From NCBI GenBank assembly GCA_002311745.1, contig DBZL01000028.1:1-64000 (forward strand): a DNA stretch of 64,000 nucleotides, written 5' to 3'. The DNA comes from Phycisphaerales bacterium UBA1161. GTDB taxonomy: Bacteria; Planctomycetota; Phycisphaerae; Tepidisphaerales; Tepidisphaeraceae. The position numbers were made by a program, and so were the translations under genes. The notes under the pieces were generated by a model, which saw only the letters and a program-made list of their open reading frames with translations, searched no databases and was not told where the DNA came from. Below, one piece after another: positions 1 through 8,245 of this stretch (position 1 is its first letter; every line of letters starts with the position of its first letter).

Positions 1-146
1 AAGCGTGAAGTCTATGCCAAGACGAGGGTTCCATTCCCGATTTATCGGGAGAGAGACCCCGGGTAGACCACCCGGTTGATAGGCCGGAGCTGTACGGATC
101 GAAAGGTCTTTAGGTTACCGGTACTAACGGTCGATTGCTTGATCAC
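1..146 (+). rRNA. rrl: 23S ribosomal RNA, 3' end (partial)
   Basis: This is the last part of a large-subunit rRNA gene that begins before the window. The segment at about 80-145 has the usual 23S ending: a conserved AGGCCGGAGCTGTACGG stretch, a short hairpin, then ACCGGTACTAA and a GATTGCTTGATC terminus. The exact 3' processing point cannot be fixed by eye. It is followed by a 190-base spacer and 5S rRNA on the same strand, so this is the end of an rRNA operon. Confidence 0.93.
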
Positions 147-165
147 TTTTATCAATTGCCGATAA

Positions 166-243
166 GTTGCTGGTTGCTAGTTGCTGGTTGCTGGTAAAAA
201 ACTGGCAACCGTCTCTAGCAACTGGCAACTAGTAACGAGCAAC
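166..243. repeat. Inverted heptamer-unit hairpin in the 23S-5S spacer
   Basis: The left arm (166-195) is a ladder of near-identical 7-mers GTTGCTG/GTTGCTA. The right arm (about 203-243) is its reverse complement with a few changes. Together they could form a long imperfect hairpin in the rRNA precursor between 23S and 5S. A second element of the same sequence family lies at 36103-36187. Role unknown; it is either a mobile repeat tolerated in the spacer or a processing signal. Confidence 0.8.
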
Positions 244-339
244 TTCCCAAAAGGCGTTCGACGACGCGTCGCGGAGAGAAGAACCTCAGCTTCACTTAAA
301 ACACAGTCCCGATGCGCCTTAACCGGCTGTCGGGATTTT

Positions 340-449
340 CGTTGGTGGCTACACCGGTAGGGTCACACCCGTTCCCATTCCGAACACGGTCGTTAAGCCT
401 GCCGGGCCGATGATACTGCTTCCGCGGGAAAGTAGGTCACTGCCAGCGT
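340..449 (+). rRNA. rrf: 5S ribosomal RNA
   Basis: Complete 5S rRNA of about 110 nt. The 5' CGTTGGTGGC pairs with the 3' TGCCAGCG to close helix I. Internal hallmarks are CACACCCGTTCCCATTCCG, CGAACACGG and CCGCGGGAAAGTAGGTC. It lies downstream of 23S and is followed eight bases later by a strong intrinsic terminator. The last 32 nt are repeated exactly at 1206-1237. Confidence 0.95.
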
Positions 450-456
450 TAAACAA

Positions 457-492
457 GAACCCCGGTCCCTTTCGGATCGGGGTTCTGTTGTT
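457..492 (+). terminator. Intrinsic terminator after 5S rRNA
   Basis: A 12-bp stem (457-468 with 474-485, one G-U pair) has a 5-nt loop and is followed by TGTTGTTG. It sits directly after 5S and should end the rRNA operon. The same stem with a different loop recurs at 1245-1274. Confidence 0.85.
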
Positions 493-576
493 GCAATGAA
501 TCGCTTATTGCAATCAATGCCGCCGCGGCGATGATATCGGCTTGGCACAGTGAGCTGTGGCGGAAAGGCGCGCTTC

Positions 577-798
577 ATGGGCCAGTTTGATCGAATCACG
601 TTTGACCCTCGCATCATGGGCGGGCGCGCGTGCATCCGCGGGATGCGGATTCCCGTGTCGGTGATCCTCAAACAGATTGCGCATGGAGTCTCGCACCAGG
701 AATTACTGGCCGATTACCCGGACCTTGAACCCCAGGACATCCAACAGGCTCTGGAATACGCCGCCTGGCTGTCGCAAGAGGAAGTGAGAACTGCCTAA
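577..798 (+). CDS. DUF433-family antitoxin
   Basis: A 73-residue protein of the DUF433 family, usually the antitoxin partner of a DUF5615 PIN-like protein. The hallmark GGRACIRGMRIPV segment lies at residues 15-27 and is followed by a helical region with LLADYPDLEPQDI. The ATG at 577 is preferred over an in-frame GTG at 550 because GGAAAG lies 9 bases upstream and the family starts close to the RITFDP segment. The next gene starts two bases after this stop, so the pair is almost certainly co-translated. The module sits between two copies of the 5S 3' end and terminator, which is unusual for a toxin-antitoxin locus. Confidence 0.88.
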   Translation: MGQFDRITFDPRIMGGRACIRGMRIPVSVILKQIAHGVSHQELLADYPDLEPQDIQQALEYAAWLSQEEVRTA

Positions 799-800
799 AC

Positions 801-1169
801 ATGAGGTTCCTCGCGGACATGGGGGTGTCCCAGCGGATCGTCCAATGGCTGCGGCAAAACGGACATGATGCGGTGCATCTGCGCGAACTGGGGCTTCGCA
901 ATCTCTCCGACCAGGAAGTGTTTGAAAAAGCGGCCAGGGAACAGCGGATCATTCTGACGTTCGACTTGGACTTCGGGGAAATCCTGGCGCTGTCGGGCGA
1001 GCGCGTCGTCAGCGTCGTCTTGTTCCGCATGAACAACACGACCGCGCCGCTGTTGATTCAGCGGCTCCAAGCCGTGTTCAGCGACGCGGCAGAATCGCTG
1101 AAGGAAGGGGCCGTTGTGGTCGTGGAAGACGCGCGCCACCGTGTGCGGCGGCTGCCCTTGGCCGGCTGA
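801..1169 (+). CDS. DUF5615 PIN-like toxin
   Basis: A 122-residue DUF5615 (Mut7-C-like PIN) protein, predicted to be a metal-dependent ribonuclease toxin. Acidic residues expected for a PIN-type site are visible: D6 in the N-terminal FLADMG strand, D37 in NLSDQE, and D55 and D57 in LTFDLDFGE. The ATG lies two bases after the DUF433 antitoxin stop. Nuclease activity is inferred from the family. Twenty-one bases after its stop the sequence runs into a degraded 5S rRNA 3' half, so the cassette may have entered or rearranged the end of the rRNA operon. Confidence 0.87.
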   Translation: MRFLADMGVSQRIVQWLRQNGHDAVHLRELGLRNLSDQEVFEKAAREQRIILTFDLDFGEILALSGERVVSVVLFRMNNTTAPLLIQRLQAVFSDAAESLKEGAVVVVEDARHRVRRLPLAG

Positions 1170-1190
1170 AGCGCAACGCCTCGTCGAGGC

Positions 1191-1237
1191 GGGCCGATGA
1201 GGAAAGCTTCCGCGGGAAAGTAGGTCACTGCCAGCGT
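1191..1237 (+). pseudogene. 5S rRNA 3'-end fragment
   Basis: GGGCCGATGA (1191-1200) matches 404-413 of the intact 5S. After a 5-nt replacement, 1206-1237 matches the 5S 3' end exactly. Identity continues through the spacer and the first terminator arm to 1256, a 51-bp perfect repeat of 418-468. The 5' half of the 5S is missing, so no functional 5S can form. It is either the remnant of a tandem 5S gene or the target duplication of an inserted cassette. Confidence 0.85.
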
Positions 1238-1244
1238 TAAACAA

Positions 1245-1281
1245 GAACCCCGGTCCTCCAAAGGATCGGGGTTCTTTGTTG
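1245..1281 (+). terminator. Intrinsic terminator, second copy
   Basis: The same 12-bp stem as the terminator after the intact 5S (1245-1256 with 1263-1274), with loop TCCAAA and trailing TTTGTTG. The loop has changed while the stem is kept, which suggests selection for termination. It would end the transcript of the DUF433/DUF5615 pair. Confidence 0.83.
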
Positions 1282-1378
1282 CGCCTGACATTTGCCGCAC
1301 CTTGCCAACGCCGGTTAGATTTGTTGAAAGCGTCTTGTCATCCCTGGCGGGATTCTGGAATATGCACGAACATCCATT

Positions 1379-2362
1379 GTGGCATTTGAAATGCGCCTGA
1401 GTCTTCAACTTCATCCGGCGGACCGGGCGATCTTTGCGATCCTGGCCCTGGCCGTCGCCTTGTCGGTCGTCGCCGGCGGCAGACCGGAAGTCCGGTCCCT
1501 GCTGTTGGCCCACCTTGTCCTGTTGGCCGGCTACGGACTCTTCGTGTTGGCCGCTGTCAGATGGAGCCGGGCCGGATGGGTCGCATACGTGCGGCCACTG
1601 GCTGCCATGTGGACGATCTTCACTCTCTATTACACCGCCGGCCGGCTCGGCATGGCGGCGATGCCCTATCGAGCCGACGCCTCCCTGGCGCGCATCGACA
1701 CGTGGATGTTCGCCGGAATCAATCCCACATTCTTTATCCAGCGTTGGCAGACACCCGCGCGAGTCGAACTCTTCGCATTCTTCTACGGCTTGTTCATCCC
1801 CTACGTCAATCTTTCCCTTGTGCTTGGCGCCTTGGGCCGACCACCGCTGGAGCGCGACCAATTTCTCACCGGCTGGGTCTTCACCTATTGCATTAGTTAT
1901 GTTGGCTACCTGTTCCTGCCGTGTCAAGGTCCGGGCGGATTCTTTGCCGGCTCCTACTCCGTTCCGCTGCAGGGAGGTTTCTTCTTTGCTCTGGTTGTCA
2001 CGGCCGTTGCCCACTCCGGCGGCCTGATCGGCGTATTCCCCAGCCTGCACGGCGGTTCGTCGCTCTACCTGTGCCTCTTCGACCTCAAGACCAACCGACT
2101 GCGCGGTCTGACCTACTTGCCCATTGTCGTGATGATCTACGGAGCGACTATTTTTCTGCGGTATCACTATGTTATTGACCTGGTTGCCGGAACGATCATC
2201 GCCGTGAGTTGCACGCATTGGGGGCGATGGGCTTTTCTTCGATGGGCACGAGCGCGACGGGATGCTGGATTGCCGGCCTTACCCGGAGGAGAGGGCGATG
2301 TTCTATCGGATATTCCGGCTGACGGTCGCGATTACACTGCGGCTGTTCTTCCGGCGAATTGA
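1379..2362 (+). CDS. PAP2-superfamily membrane phosphatase/phosphotransferase
   Basis: A 327-residue polytopic membrane protein of the PAP2 superfamily, close to the inositol-phosphotransferase (AUR1-like) branch. Conserved catalytic blocks are PSLHGG at residues 221-226 and RYHYVID at 261-267, in the spacing expected for the nucleophile and acid/base histidines. Several hydrophobic segments cover residues 15-60, 70-90, 130-150, 165-215 and 245-280. It probably acts on a lipid phosphate head group; the substrate is unknown. A GTG at 1379 or an ATG at 1391 could be the start. Its 3' end overlaps the next gene, a PlsC-like acyltransferase, by 65 bases. Confidence 0.82.
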   Translation: MAFEMRLSLQLHPADRAIFAILALAVALSVVAGGRPEVRSLLLAHLVLLAGYGLFVLAAVRWSRAGWVAYVRPLAAMWTIFTLYYTAGRLGMAAMPYRADASLARIDTWMFAGINPTFFIQRWQTPARVELFAFFYGLFIPYVNLSLVLGALGRPPLERDQFLTGWVFTYCISYVGYLFLPCQGPGGFFAGSYSVPLQGGFFFALVVTAVAHSGGLIGVFPSLHGGSSLYLCLFDLKTNRLRGLTYLPIVVMIYGATIFLRYHYVIDLVAGTIIAVSCTHWGRWAFLRWARARRDAGLPALPGGEGDVLSDIPADGRDYTAAVLPAN

Positions 2363-3671
2363 AGTCGATGGTCCGCGCGACTTGCCGGCCGGGCCGTTGC
2401 TGCTGGTATCGAACCACACCAATGCGCTGGTCGATCCCCTCATTCCCCTGATCGCGCTGAAGCGGCGACTCACCTTGACGGGCAAAAATGTCCTGAACAA
2501 GAACCCCTTGTTGGCGCTGCTGAACTGGGGACTGGGAACGATTCCATTTCATCGGCGTGAGGATATCGGCCAAGGGGCCGACCCGCGGCAGAACGTGCAG
2601 AGCATGCGGCGTTGCCGAGAGATTCTGGCGCGCGGTGGCGCCGTCTGCGTTTTCCCCGAAGGCATCAGCCATTCGGACTTGAAGATGCGACCGTTTCATG
2701 TCGGCGCGTCGCGAATCGCGCTCGACTTCGTGCATAAGGACGGCAATCCCGGCAACCTGCAAATCGTGCCTTTGGGATTGCTATACACGGCCAAAGGCGA
2801 ATTCCGTTCCGAAGCCTGCGTGCGGATTGGCCAACCGTTCGACGCCGGCCATTGGGTCGCCGCACACCCCGAAGCCAACCAGGAGGAATTGACGCAGGAA
2901 TTTCGCCGGAGGATCGAAGCATTGACGATCAGCTACGAAAACCGCCGCGAAATGCTGATTGTGAACTGGGCCAACGATATCGTCGCCTCGGAGGCGCAGA
3001 TGCCCCAGCCGCTGGGAAGCACCCCGTCGCGGACGATGGAGTCCTTCAACCGTCTGGCCCGGCTGCAAGCGGGATACCGAACCTTGCTCGCGGACCACGC
3101 AGCGGATATCGCCGCCCTGTCCGAGCGCGTGCGGCGGTATCGTGCCGAGTTGAAGCACCGGGGAATCAATCCAGCCGAAGTCTTTCTGCCGATGCACCCG
3201 CTTCGGGCGATTCTCTTTCTGACGCGGGAACTGGAGCTGATTCTGATCGGCGCGCCGCTGGCGTTCTTCGGGATCATCAATCATCTGTTGCCGTACCTGA
3301 TCGTCCGCCAGGTGGCCGGGCGGCTGTCGTCGGACAAGGACCATTGGGCGACGAACGTCGTCTACCCGAGCTTGATCATTTTTCCGCTGTTCTATGCGAT
3401 CCAACTCGCGGTAGCGTGGCTGCTGCTGCCGGTGATGTGGGCGGCCGTTTATACCATTGCACTACCGTACACAGGGTACTACGCATTGCTTTACCAGGAA
3501 CGTGTAGGCAGTGCCTGGCGGCGTGCGCGGACATTCGTCTACTTCTTGTTCAGGCCCCAAACCCAGCAATGGCTTGTGGCTGAGGGCCAGGAGATACTGG
3601 CGGGGATTCAGGAGCTGGCTGGGCACCTGGAACCTGAGAGTGCCGCACCGCCGGGAAAGGAGCGCCCATGA
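2298..3671 (+). CDS. PlsC-like glycerol-phosphate acyltransferase family protein
   Basis: A 457-residue protein with an N-terminal acyltransferase domain: NHTNALVDP at residues 39-47 (an H-x5-D variant of the catalytic motif) and FPEG at 119-122. The C-terminal half carries hydrophobic segments at about 305-400. It should transfer an acyl chain to a glycerophosphate-type acceptor at the membrane. The ATG at 2298 is chosen because GGAGGA ends 7 bases upstream; a longer frame from 2262 has no such site. Its stop overlaps the start of the next gene (ATGA), so translation is coupled. Confidence 0.85.
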   Translation: MFYRIFRLTVAITLRLFFRRIEVDGPRDLPAGPLLLVSNHTNALVDPLIPLIALKRRLTLTGKNVLNKNPLLALLNWGLGTIPFHRREDIGQGADPRQNVQSMRRCREILARGGAVCVFPEGISHSDLKMRPFHVGASRIALDFVHKDGNPGNLQIVPLGLLYTAKGEFRSEACVRIGQPFDAGHWVAAHPEANQEELTQEFRRRIEALTISYENRREMLIVNWANDIVASEAQMPQPLGSTPSRTMESFNRLARLQAGYRTLLADHAADIAALSERVRRYRAELKHRGINPAEVFLPMHPLRAILFLTRELELILIGAPLAFFGIINHLLPYLIVRQVAGRLSSDKDHWATNVVYPSLIIFPLFYAIQLAVAWLLLPVMWAAVYTIALPYTGYYALLYQERVGSAWRRARTFVYFLFRPQTQQWLVAEGQEILAGIQELAGHLEPESAAPPGKERP

Positions 3672-6196
3672 CCGACGTGGTATTTTTCGATCAAGCCGAC
3701 TTGGCGGCAGCGTCACTTGTGGGCGGCAAGGGCGCGAATCTCATCCTGCTGACGTGTGCGGGCTTTCCGGTGCCTCCGGGATTTGTCGTTACTGCCGAGG
3801 CCTATCGAAAGTTCCTGGAACGGGCGGCCTGGCTCCATGCGGCGATTGTCGAGCTCGATTACCAGCGGCCCGAGGTTCTACGGGAGCAATGCGCACACAT
3901 TCGTCGGCGGCTGATCGACGCAGAGTTGCCGGCCGATGTTCAGGAGTCTATCCGCGCGGCTCTTGGGAGAATAGAACCCGCGAGGCTGGAGCCAAGTGCG
4001 TTCGCCGTACGATCCTCCTCGACGTTTGAAGATTTGGCACAAGCCGCGTTTGCCGGCCAGCATGATACGTACCTGAATGTGCACGACCCCGAGCGGATTC
4101 TTGAGCGGGTGCGTGCTTGCTTTGCCTCGCTTTGGGAAGACCGCGCCGTTCTCTATCGACACCATCAGGGCTTTTCGCAATCCGAGGCCCGCATGGCCGT
4201 CGTCGTGCAACGGCAAATCGAATGCGAGGTGGCGGGCGTTGGCTTCTCCATCGATCCGATCGGCGGCCGAATGGACCGGATGATCATCAACGCCAATTAC
4301 GGAATCGGTGAGTCGGTGGTATCGGGTGAAGGAGAGATTGATCAGTTTGAGATTCTCAAGCCGAGCCTCGAGGTGGTGGGGCGGAACATCGGCCACAAGG
4401 ATCACCAGGTTTTAGCGACCGACGGCAATGTTGAGAGCCGTCCGGTCCCGGCGGAGTTGGCAGACCTGCCCTGCCTGACCGATGAGCAGTTGGTCAAAAT
4501 GGCCGACCTACTGAAGCGGGTCGAGGATCATTATGGCTGGCCGCAGGACATCGAGTGGGGCTGGCATCTGGGGCGGTTATATCTGCTGCAATCACGGCCG
4601 GTGACGACGATCCAACCGGATTGGACGCGGGACGAATCGGCCGAGCGCTTCCCGAATCCCATGACTCCGCTGAGTTGGGACTTCATCAGCGTCGCGTTTC
4701 GCGCGTCGTTGAGCCACTCGCTGTCACTCATGGGATTGCCGGCGTTGAAGGGCGATTGGTTCCAGATTTTCGATCACTACATTTTCGGAAACCAGAATGC
4801 CGTGCGGCTGGTGGCCATGTTCCGGCCGCTGAAAGCCCGCAGTGCATTGGAACTTGTGGCGGAGATTCCCGCATTGCGCCGGCGGTTCGCGTGGGTCATG
4901 GATTTGCCCCTGAACTGGGCGCGCGACCTGGACCGCTACCTGATCCGGCTTGGACGCTTGGAGGCCCGCCCCGATCCGGCGACACTTGAGGAGGCATGGA
5001 GTTTTATCTCTGACGTACTGGAGACGGCTGCGGACTATTTCCGACCGAACATCGCCATCTCCATGACGCAAACCGGACTTCATCGTTTACTGCATGGGCT
5101 GATCGCGATGCTGGTCGGACCGGCCCAGGCGCTGGCGATCCTCGACGGGCTGCTCACGGGATGCCAGACCAAGACGGCGATCGTAAACCGGGAAATCCAT
5201 GACATGGCGGCGCTGGCCGCGCAGACCCCGGCGCTAAGCAGCGAGCTTCTGGAGCGAGGCGGTCGTCCGTTTTTCGAGGCGGACCGCTTGACGGCGTATC
5301 CGGCGTTTGCCGCCCGGTTCCGGCGATTCCTGGAGGATCACGGGCATAGGGAAATAGACATGGATTACAGCCGGCCGACCTGGTCCGGCCAACCTTGGGT
5401 GGTGCTCGATTCAGTGCGGCTGCTGTTGCGCGCGCCGACGACAGAGAATCCCACGGAGAGTATGCGGGCCCAGCGCCTCCGTTACGCCCAAACCGAGCAG
5501 CGGTTCATGGCCGCCATTCCAGAGGAATTGCGTTTCTTTTTTCGCGAACTGATCGGGCTGACGCGAAGCTACACCATCCTGGACGACCTTGAGCATTACC
5601 AGACAACGCGAATCAACCCTCTGGCCTACCGGGCCGCGCTGGCGATGGGACATCTGCTGCGCGGCCTTGGCGTATTGGATGAACCGCGGGATGTGTTTTT
5701 CCTGAACAAAACGGACGTCGAGGCTCTCGTGGCCGGGCAGACGCCAGAGGTGATCAAGAGTTGTCGAGAAAAGGCGTTGACGAACAAAGCGTCATATCTT
5801 CTGGCCTGCACGCGCTCGCCCGAGTGGACGCAGCAACAAATCCGTTCAGCCAGCGACGCGACGTCCGACAACCTATTGCGCGGATTGCCCGGCAGCCCCG
5901 GCCAGGCGATTGGACCATGTTTCCGGGTTCGCGGCCCCGAGGATTTCGGTCGATTCCCGAACCGGGCGGTTCTGGTTGCGCGGACCACCAATCCCGCCTG
6001 GACGCCGCTATTCTATGCCGCATCGGCGGTGATTACTGAAAGCGGCGGACCCTTGTCACACGGTGCGGTGACAGCGCGGGAGATGGGCCTCCCGGCCGTC
6101 ATGTCTGTTCGGGGGATCATGAACCGCATCACGGATGGGCAGACGGTGTTGGTCGATGGGACAAGCGGCACTGTGGAGATCAAGGGCGCGCTATAG
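3668..6196 (+). CDS. PEP/pyruvate-binding phosphotransferase, rifampicin phosphotransferase-like
   Basis: An 842-residue protein with an N-terminal ATP-grasp (PPDK-N) domain (GGKGANL at 19-25; RSSSTFEDLA near 115; QSRPVT near 310), a long helical middle region, and a C-terminal swivelling phosphohistidine domain with GGPLSHGAVTARE and H798. That domain order and the lack of a PEP-binding TIM barrel match rifampicin phosphotransferase rather than PEP synthase. Known relatives use ATP to phosphorylate a small molecule via phosphohistidine. Start overlaps the acyltransferase stop by 4 bases. Given its neighbours a lipid or polyol substrate is possible, which is inference. Confidence 0.8.
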   Translation: MTDVVFFDQADLAAASLVGGKGANLILLTCAGFPVPPGFVVTAEAYRKFLERAAWLHAAIVELDYQRPEVLREQCAHIRRRLIDAELPADVQESIRAALGRIEPARLEPSAFAVRSSSTFEDLAQAAFAGQHDTYLNVHDPERILERVRACFASLWEDRAVLYRHHQGFSQSEARMAVVVQRQIECEVAGVGFSIDPIGGRMDRMIINANYGIGESVVSGEGEIDQFEILKPSLEVVGRNIGHKDHQVLATDGNVESRPVPAELADLPCLTDEQLVKMADLLKRVEDHYGWPQDIEWGWHLGRLYLLQSRPVTTIQPDWTRDESAERFPNPMTPLSWDFISVAFRASLSHSLSLMGLPALKGDWFQIFDHYIFGNQNAVRLVAMFRPLKARSALELVAEIPALRRRFAWVMDLPLNWARDLDRYLIRLGRLEARPDPATLEEAWSFISDVLETAADYFRPNIAISMTQTGLHRLLHGLIAMLVGPAQALAILDGLLTGCQTKTAIVNREIHDMAALAAQTPALSSELLERGGRPFFEADRLTAYPAFAARFRRFLEDHGHREIDMDYSRPTWSGQPWVVLDSVRLLLRAPTTENPTESMRAQRLRYAQTEQRFMAAIPEELRFFFRELIGLTRSYTILDDLEHYQTTRINPLAYRAALAMGHLLRGLGVLDEPRDVFFLNKTDVEALVAGQTPEVIKSCREKALTNKASYLLACTRSPEWTQQQIRSASDATSDNLLRGLPGSPGQAIGPCFRVRGPEDFGRFPNRAVLVARTTNPAWTPLFYAASAVITESGGPLSHGAVTAREMGLPAVMSVRGIMNRITDGQTVLVDGTSGTVEIKGAL

Positions 6197-6353
6197 ACCC
6201 CTCCCCGGACGCCATGGCAATTCTCCGCTTTCCACGCGGATTATGGGCATAAAACGTGAGCGTTGCGTCGGCTGGACGATTACGCTGAAGCGAAGGCTGA
6301 GCATCTTCGCGGCTTGATTTCGGCCGATCCAACAGACTGCCAGGAGCATCCGG

Positions 6354-7172
6354 ATGTGTACTGACGGCAAATCGCTTGACCTCGACGCACGATCCGGCGA
6401 GGAACTCGCGGCCATGTGCCAGGCCATCGACGATGCGCAGCAAAAAATCGAAGCGCTGGGTCTAACGGATCATACGGACAACCGGAACCGCGCCGCGGAG
6501 CGCTACGATCTGCGGACCATCTCCCTCGCGACTCTGGCCGGGCTGATCGAGCACACCCGGCTGAGCGCCGATGACGAAGAACCGCCGCCGCGATCGGACA
6601 TCGCCAAGCTCTGCGCCCAGGCCCAGCAGTACGGATTTTACGGCGCTTGCGTCAACCGCCCGCACGTGCAGTATGCCAGGTCGCAGTTGGCGAGCACCCG
6701 CTGCAAGGTCGTTACGGTAATCGATTTTCCGCGCGGCGATGCGCCCACGGAGGTCAAAATCCGGCAGGTTCACGAGTCGCAAGAGGCGGATGAGTTGGAC
6801 ATGGTGATGGCTGTCCTAGCTCTGAAAAGGGGATGGTACAGGGAAGTGTACCAAGACATTCGCGGCGTCGTGGAGGCGGCCGGCGGCCGGGCGGTGAAGG
6901 TGATCCTTGAAACCGGAAAGCTCACGCCGCAAGAGATCGTGATGGCCTGTCTTTTGTCGAAGCAGGCCGGGGCGCGTTTTGTAAAAACCTCCACGGGCAA
7001 GGGCCCGCGCGGAGCTTCGCTGCAAGATATTCACATCATGTCCCAATGCGTTGGCGCATACCTGGGGATCAAGGCGGCGGGGGGCATCTCGACTTACAGC
7101 TTCGCGCGCGATTTGGTTCTGGCCGGGGCGACCAGAATCGGCAGTTCCAAGTCCGTCGATTGGGTGAAATGA
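6354..7172 (+). CDS. deoC: Deoxyribose-phosphate aldolase
   Basis: A 272-residue DeoC. It cleaves 2-deoxyribose 5-phosphate to glyceraldehyde 3-phosphate and acetaldehyde in deoxynucleoside catabolism. Visible are IEHTRL (65-70), an acidic residue in ELDMVM near 149, the Schiff-base lysine K211 in FVKTSTGKG, and a second lysine K240 in GIKAAGGIS. An N-terminal extension of about 60 residues precedes the barrel. The ATG at 6354 is preceded by CAGGAG at good spacing. It is convergent with the DsbA-like gene, with only 8 bases between the stops. Confidence 0.93.
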   Translation: MCTDGKSLDLDARSGEELAAMCQAIDDAQQKIEALGLTDHTDNRNRAAERYDLRTISLATLAGLIEHTRLSADDEEPPPRSDIAKLCAQAQQYGFYGACVNRPHVQYARSQLASTRCKVVTVIDFPRGDAPTEVKIRQVHESQEADELDMVMAVLALKRGWYREVYQDIRGVVEAAGGRAVKVILETGKLTPQEIVMACLLSKQAGARFVKTSTGKGPRGASLQDIHIMSQCVGAYLGIKAAGGISTYSFARDLVLAGATRIGSSKSVDWVK

Positions 7173-7180
7173 ATCGGCGT

Positions 7181-7723
7181 TTAAGCAGTCGCCTTCGCCT
7201 GCACGAGCCGCGCGTCGATGGCTGCGACAAGATCATCGAACTCAAACGGCCCGTCATGGCGGTGACCGTTTATAAAAAACGTCGGGGTGCCATTGACCCC
7301 GCTCCGCACGCCGCCGAGGAAATCGTCCCGGACCCGCGCAGCATATTCGTGGTCGCTCAGCGCGGTGCCCAGAGCCGGCGCGGATAATTTCAGCTCTTCC
7401 GCCAGCTCGAGCAGCAGGGGGACGCCCAGGGCGGGCTGGTTGTCGTAGATGCCATCGTGCATTTCCCAGAACCGCCCGTGTGCCGCCGCGAATTCGGCGG
7501 CTTCCGCCGCGACCTGGGCACTGGGGTGCATTTCACTCAAGGGGAAATTCCGAAAGACGAAGGCCAGTCGCTGGCCGAAATGTCTTTGCACGCGTTTGAC
7601 GATGGGGTAGGCGTGCCCGCAGTGCGGACATTCGTAGTCGCCGTATTCGACCAGCACGACCAGGGCATTTTTATCGCCCTGCATGTGATCGGTGGGTGTG
7701 ACCGGCACTTTCAGGATGGCCAT
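7181..7723 (-). CDS. DsbA-family thioredoxin-fold oxidoreductase
   Basis: A 180-residue thioredoxin-fold protein of the DsbA/FrnE type with active-site CPHC at residues 32-35 and a GTPTFFING block holding the usual cis-proline. No signal peptide is visible, so it is probably cytoplasmic. The ATG at 7723 is chosen because AAAGGAG lies just upstream; a longer frame starts inside the preceding peroxiredoxin gene. It lies 10 bases downstream of that gene's stop, suggesting a joint role in peroxide or disulfide stress. Confidence 0.88.
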   Translation of the reverse strand: MAILKVPVTPTDHMQGDKNALVVLVEYGDYECPHCGHAYPIVKRVQRHFGQRLAFVFRNFPLSEMHPSAQVAAEAAEFAAAHGRFWEMHDGIYDNQPALGVPLLLELAEELKLSAPALGTALSDHEYAARVRDDFLGGVRSGVNGTPTFFINGHRHDGPFEFDDLVAAIDARLVQAKATA

Positions 7724-7733
7724 GACTTCTCCT

Positions 7734-8201
7734 TTACTTGGGCAGTTCTTCCAACGCCTGCAGAATGCCGTCGGCGCCGGGATTGACGGCAACCGGGGAA
7801 AGGTAACTCCAAAAGATCGTCCCGTTCCTGTCGATCACGAAAAGGGCGCGCTCGCAATTCCCGTCGCCAGTGCGGTACGCGCCGTACTTTTTTGCAACCT
7901 CCCCCTTGGGCTCGAAATCGGCAAGCAGCGGGAAATGCAAGTGACGGTCCTTGGCGAATGCTTCATGGCACCAGACCCCATCCACCGAGATTCCCAGCAA
8001 TTCCGCTCCGTGCTTGGCAAACTCCGGAAGGATTTCGTTATACAGCGACATCTGGTCGCCGCAGACCGGGCTCCAGTCGGCGGGATAAAAGGCAAGGATC
8101 ACCGGCCTTCCCCGCAACTCGCTGAGGGTGAGCTTTTGATCGGGAGTGACGTGAAGCGTGAAATCCGGAGCAGGATTTCCCGGAGCTAAAATCAGCGACA
8201 T
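7734..8201 (-). CDS. AhpC/TSA-family peroxiredoxin
   Basis: A 155-residue peroxiredoxin. The peroxidatic cysteine is C47 in DWSPVCGDQ, preceded by the usual LAFYP strand; the threonine that normally follows the cysteine is glycine here. It reduces peroxides using a thiol partner, which could be the DsbA-like protein just downstream. The ATG at 8201 has GGGAGGTG immediately upstream. The stop of the dps-like gene lies 44 bases upstream, so the three genes probably form one stress operon. Confidence 0.88.
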   Translation of the reverse strand: MSLILAPGNPAPDFTLHVTPDQKLTLSELRGRPVILAFYPADWSPVCGDQMSLYNEILPEFAKHGAELLGISVDGVWCHEAFAKDRHLHFPLLADFEPKGEVAKKYGAYRTGDGNCERALFVIDRNGTIFWSYLSPVAVNPGADGILQALEELPK

Positions 8202-8245
8202 CCAACACCTCCCTGGAACCGCTGCTCCCTCACGGGAATCGCCTC

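Noticed and set aside
1058..2218. A 386-codon open frame on the minus strand across the PAP2 gene
   Set aside because: It covers the 5S remnant, a terminator and a well-supported membrane protein on the other strand. The translation is polar and low in structure.
3668..6196. Phosphoenolpyruvate synthase
   Set aside because: The phosphohistidine domain is at the extreme C-terminus and no PEP-binding TIM barrel follows it, so the order fits rifampicin-phosphotransferase-like proteins.
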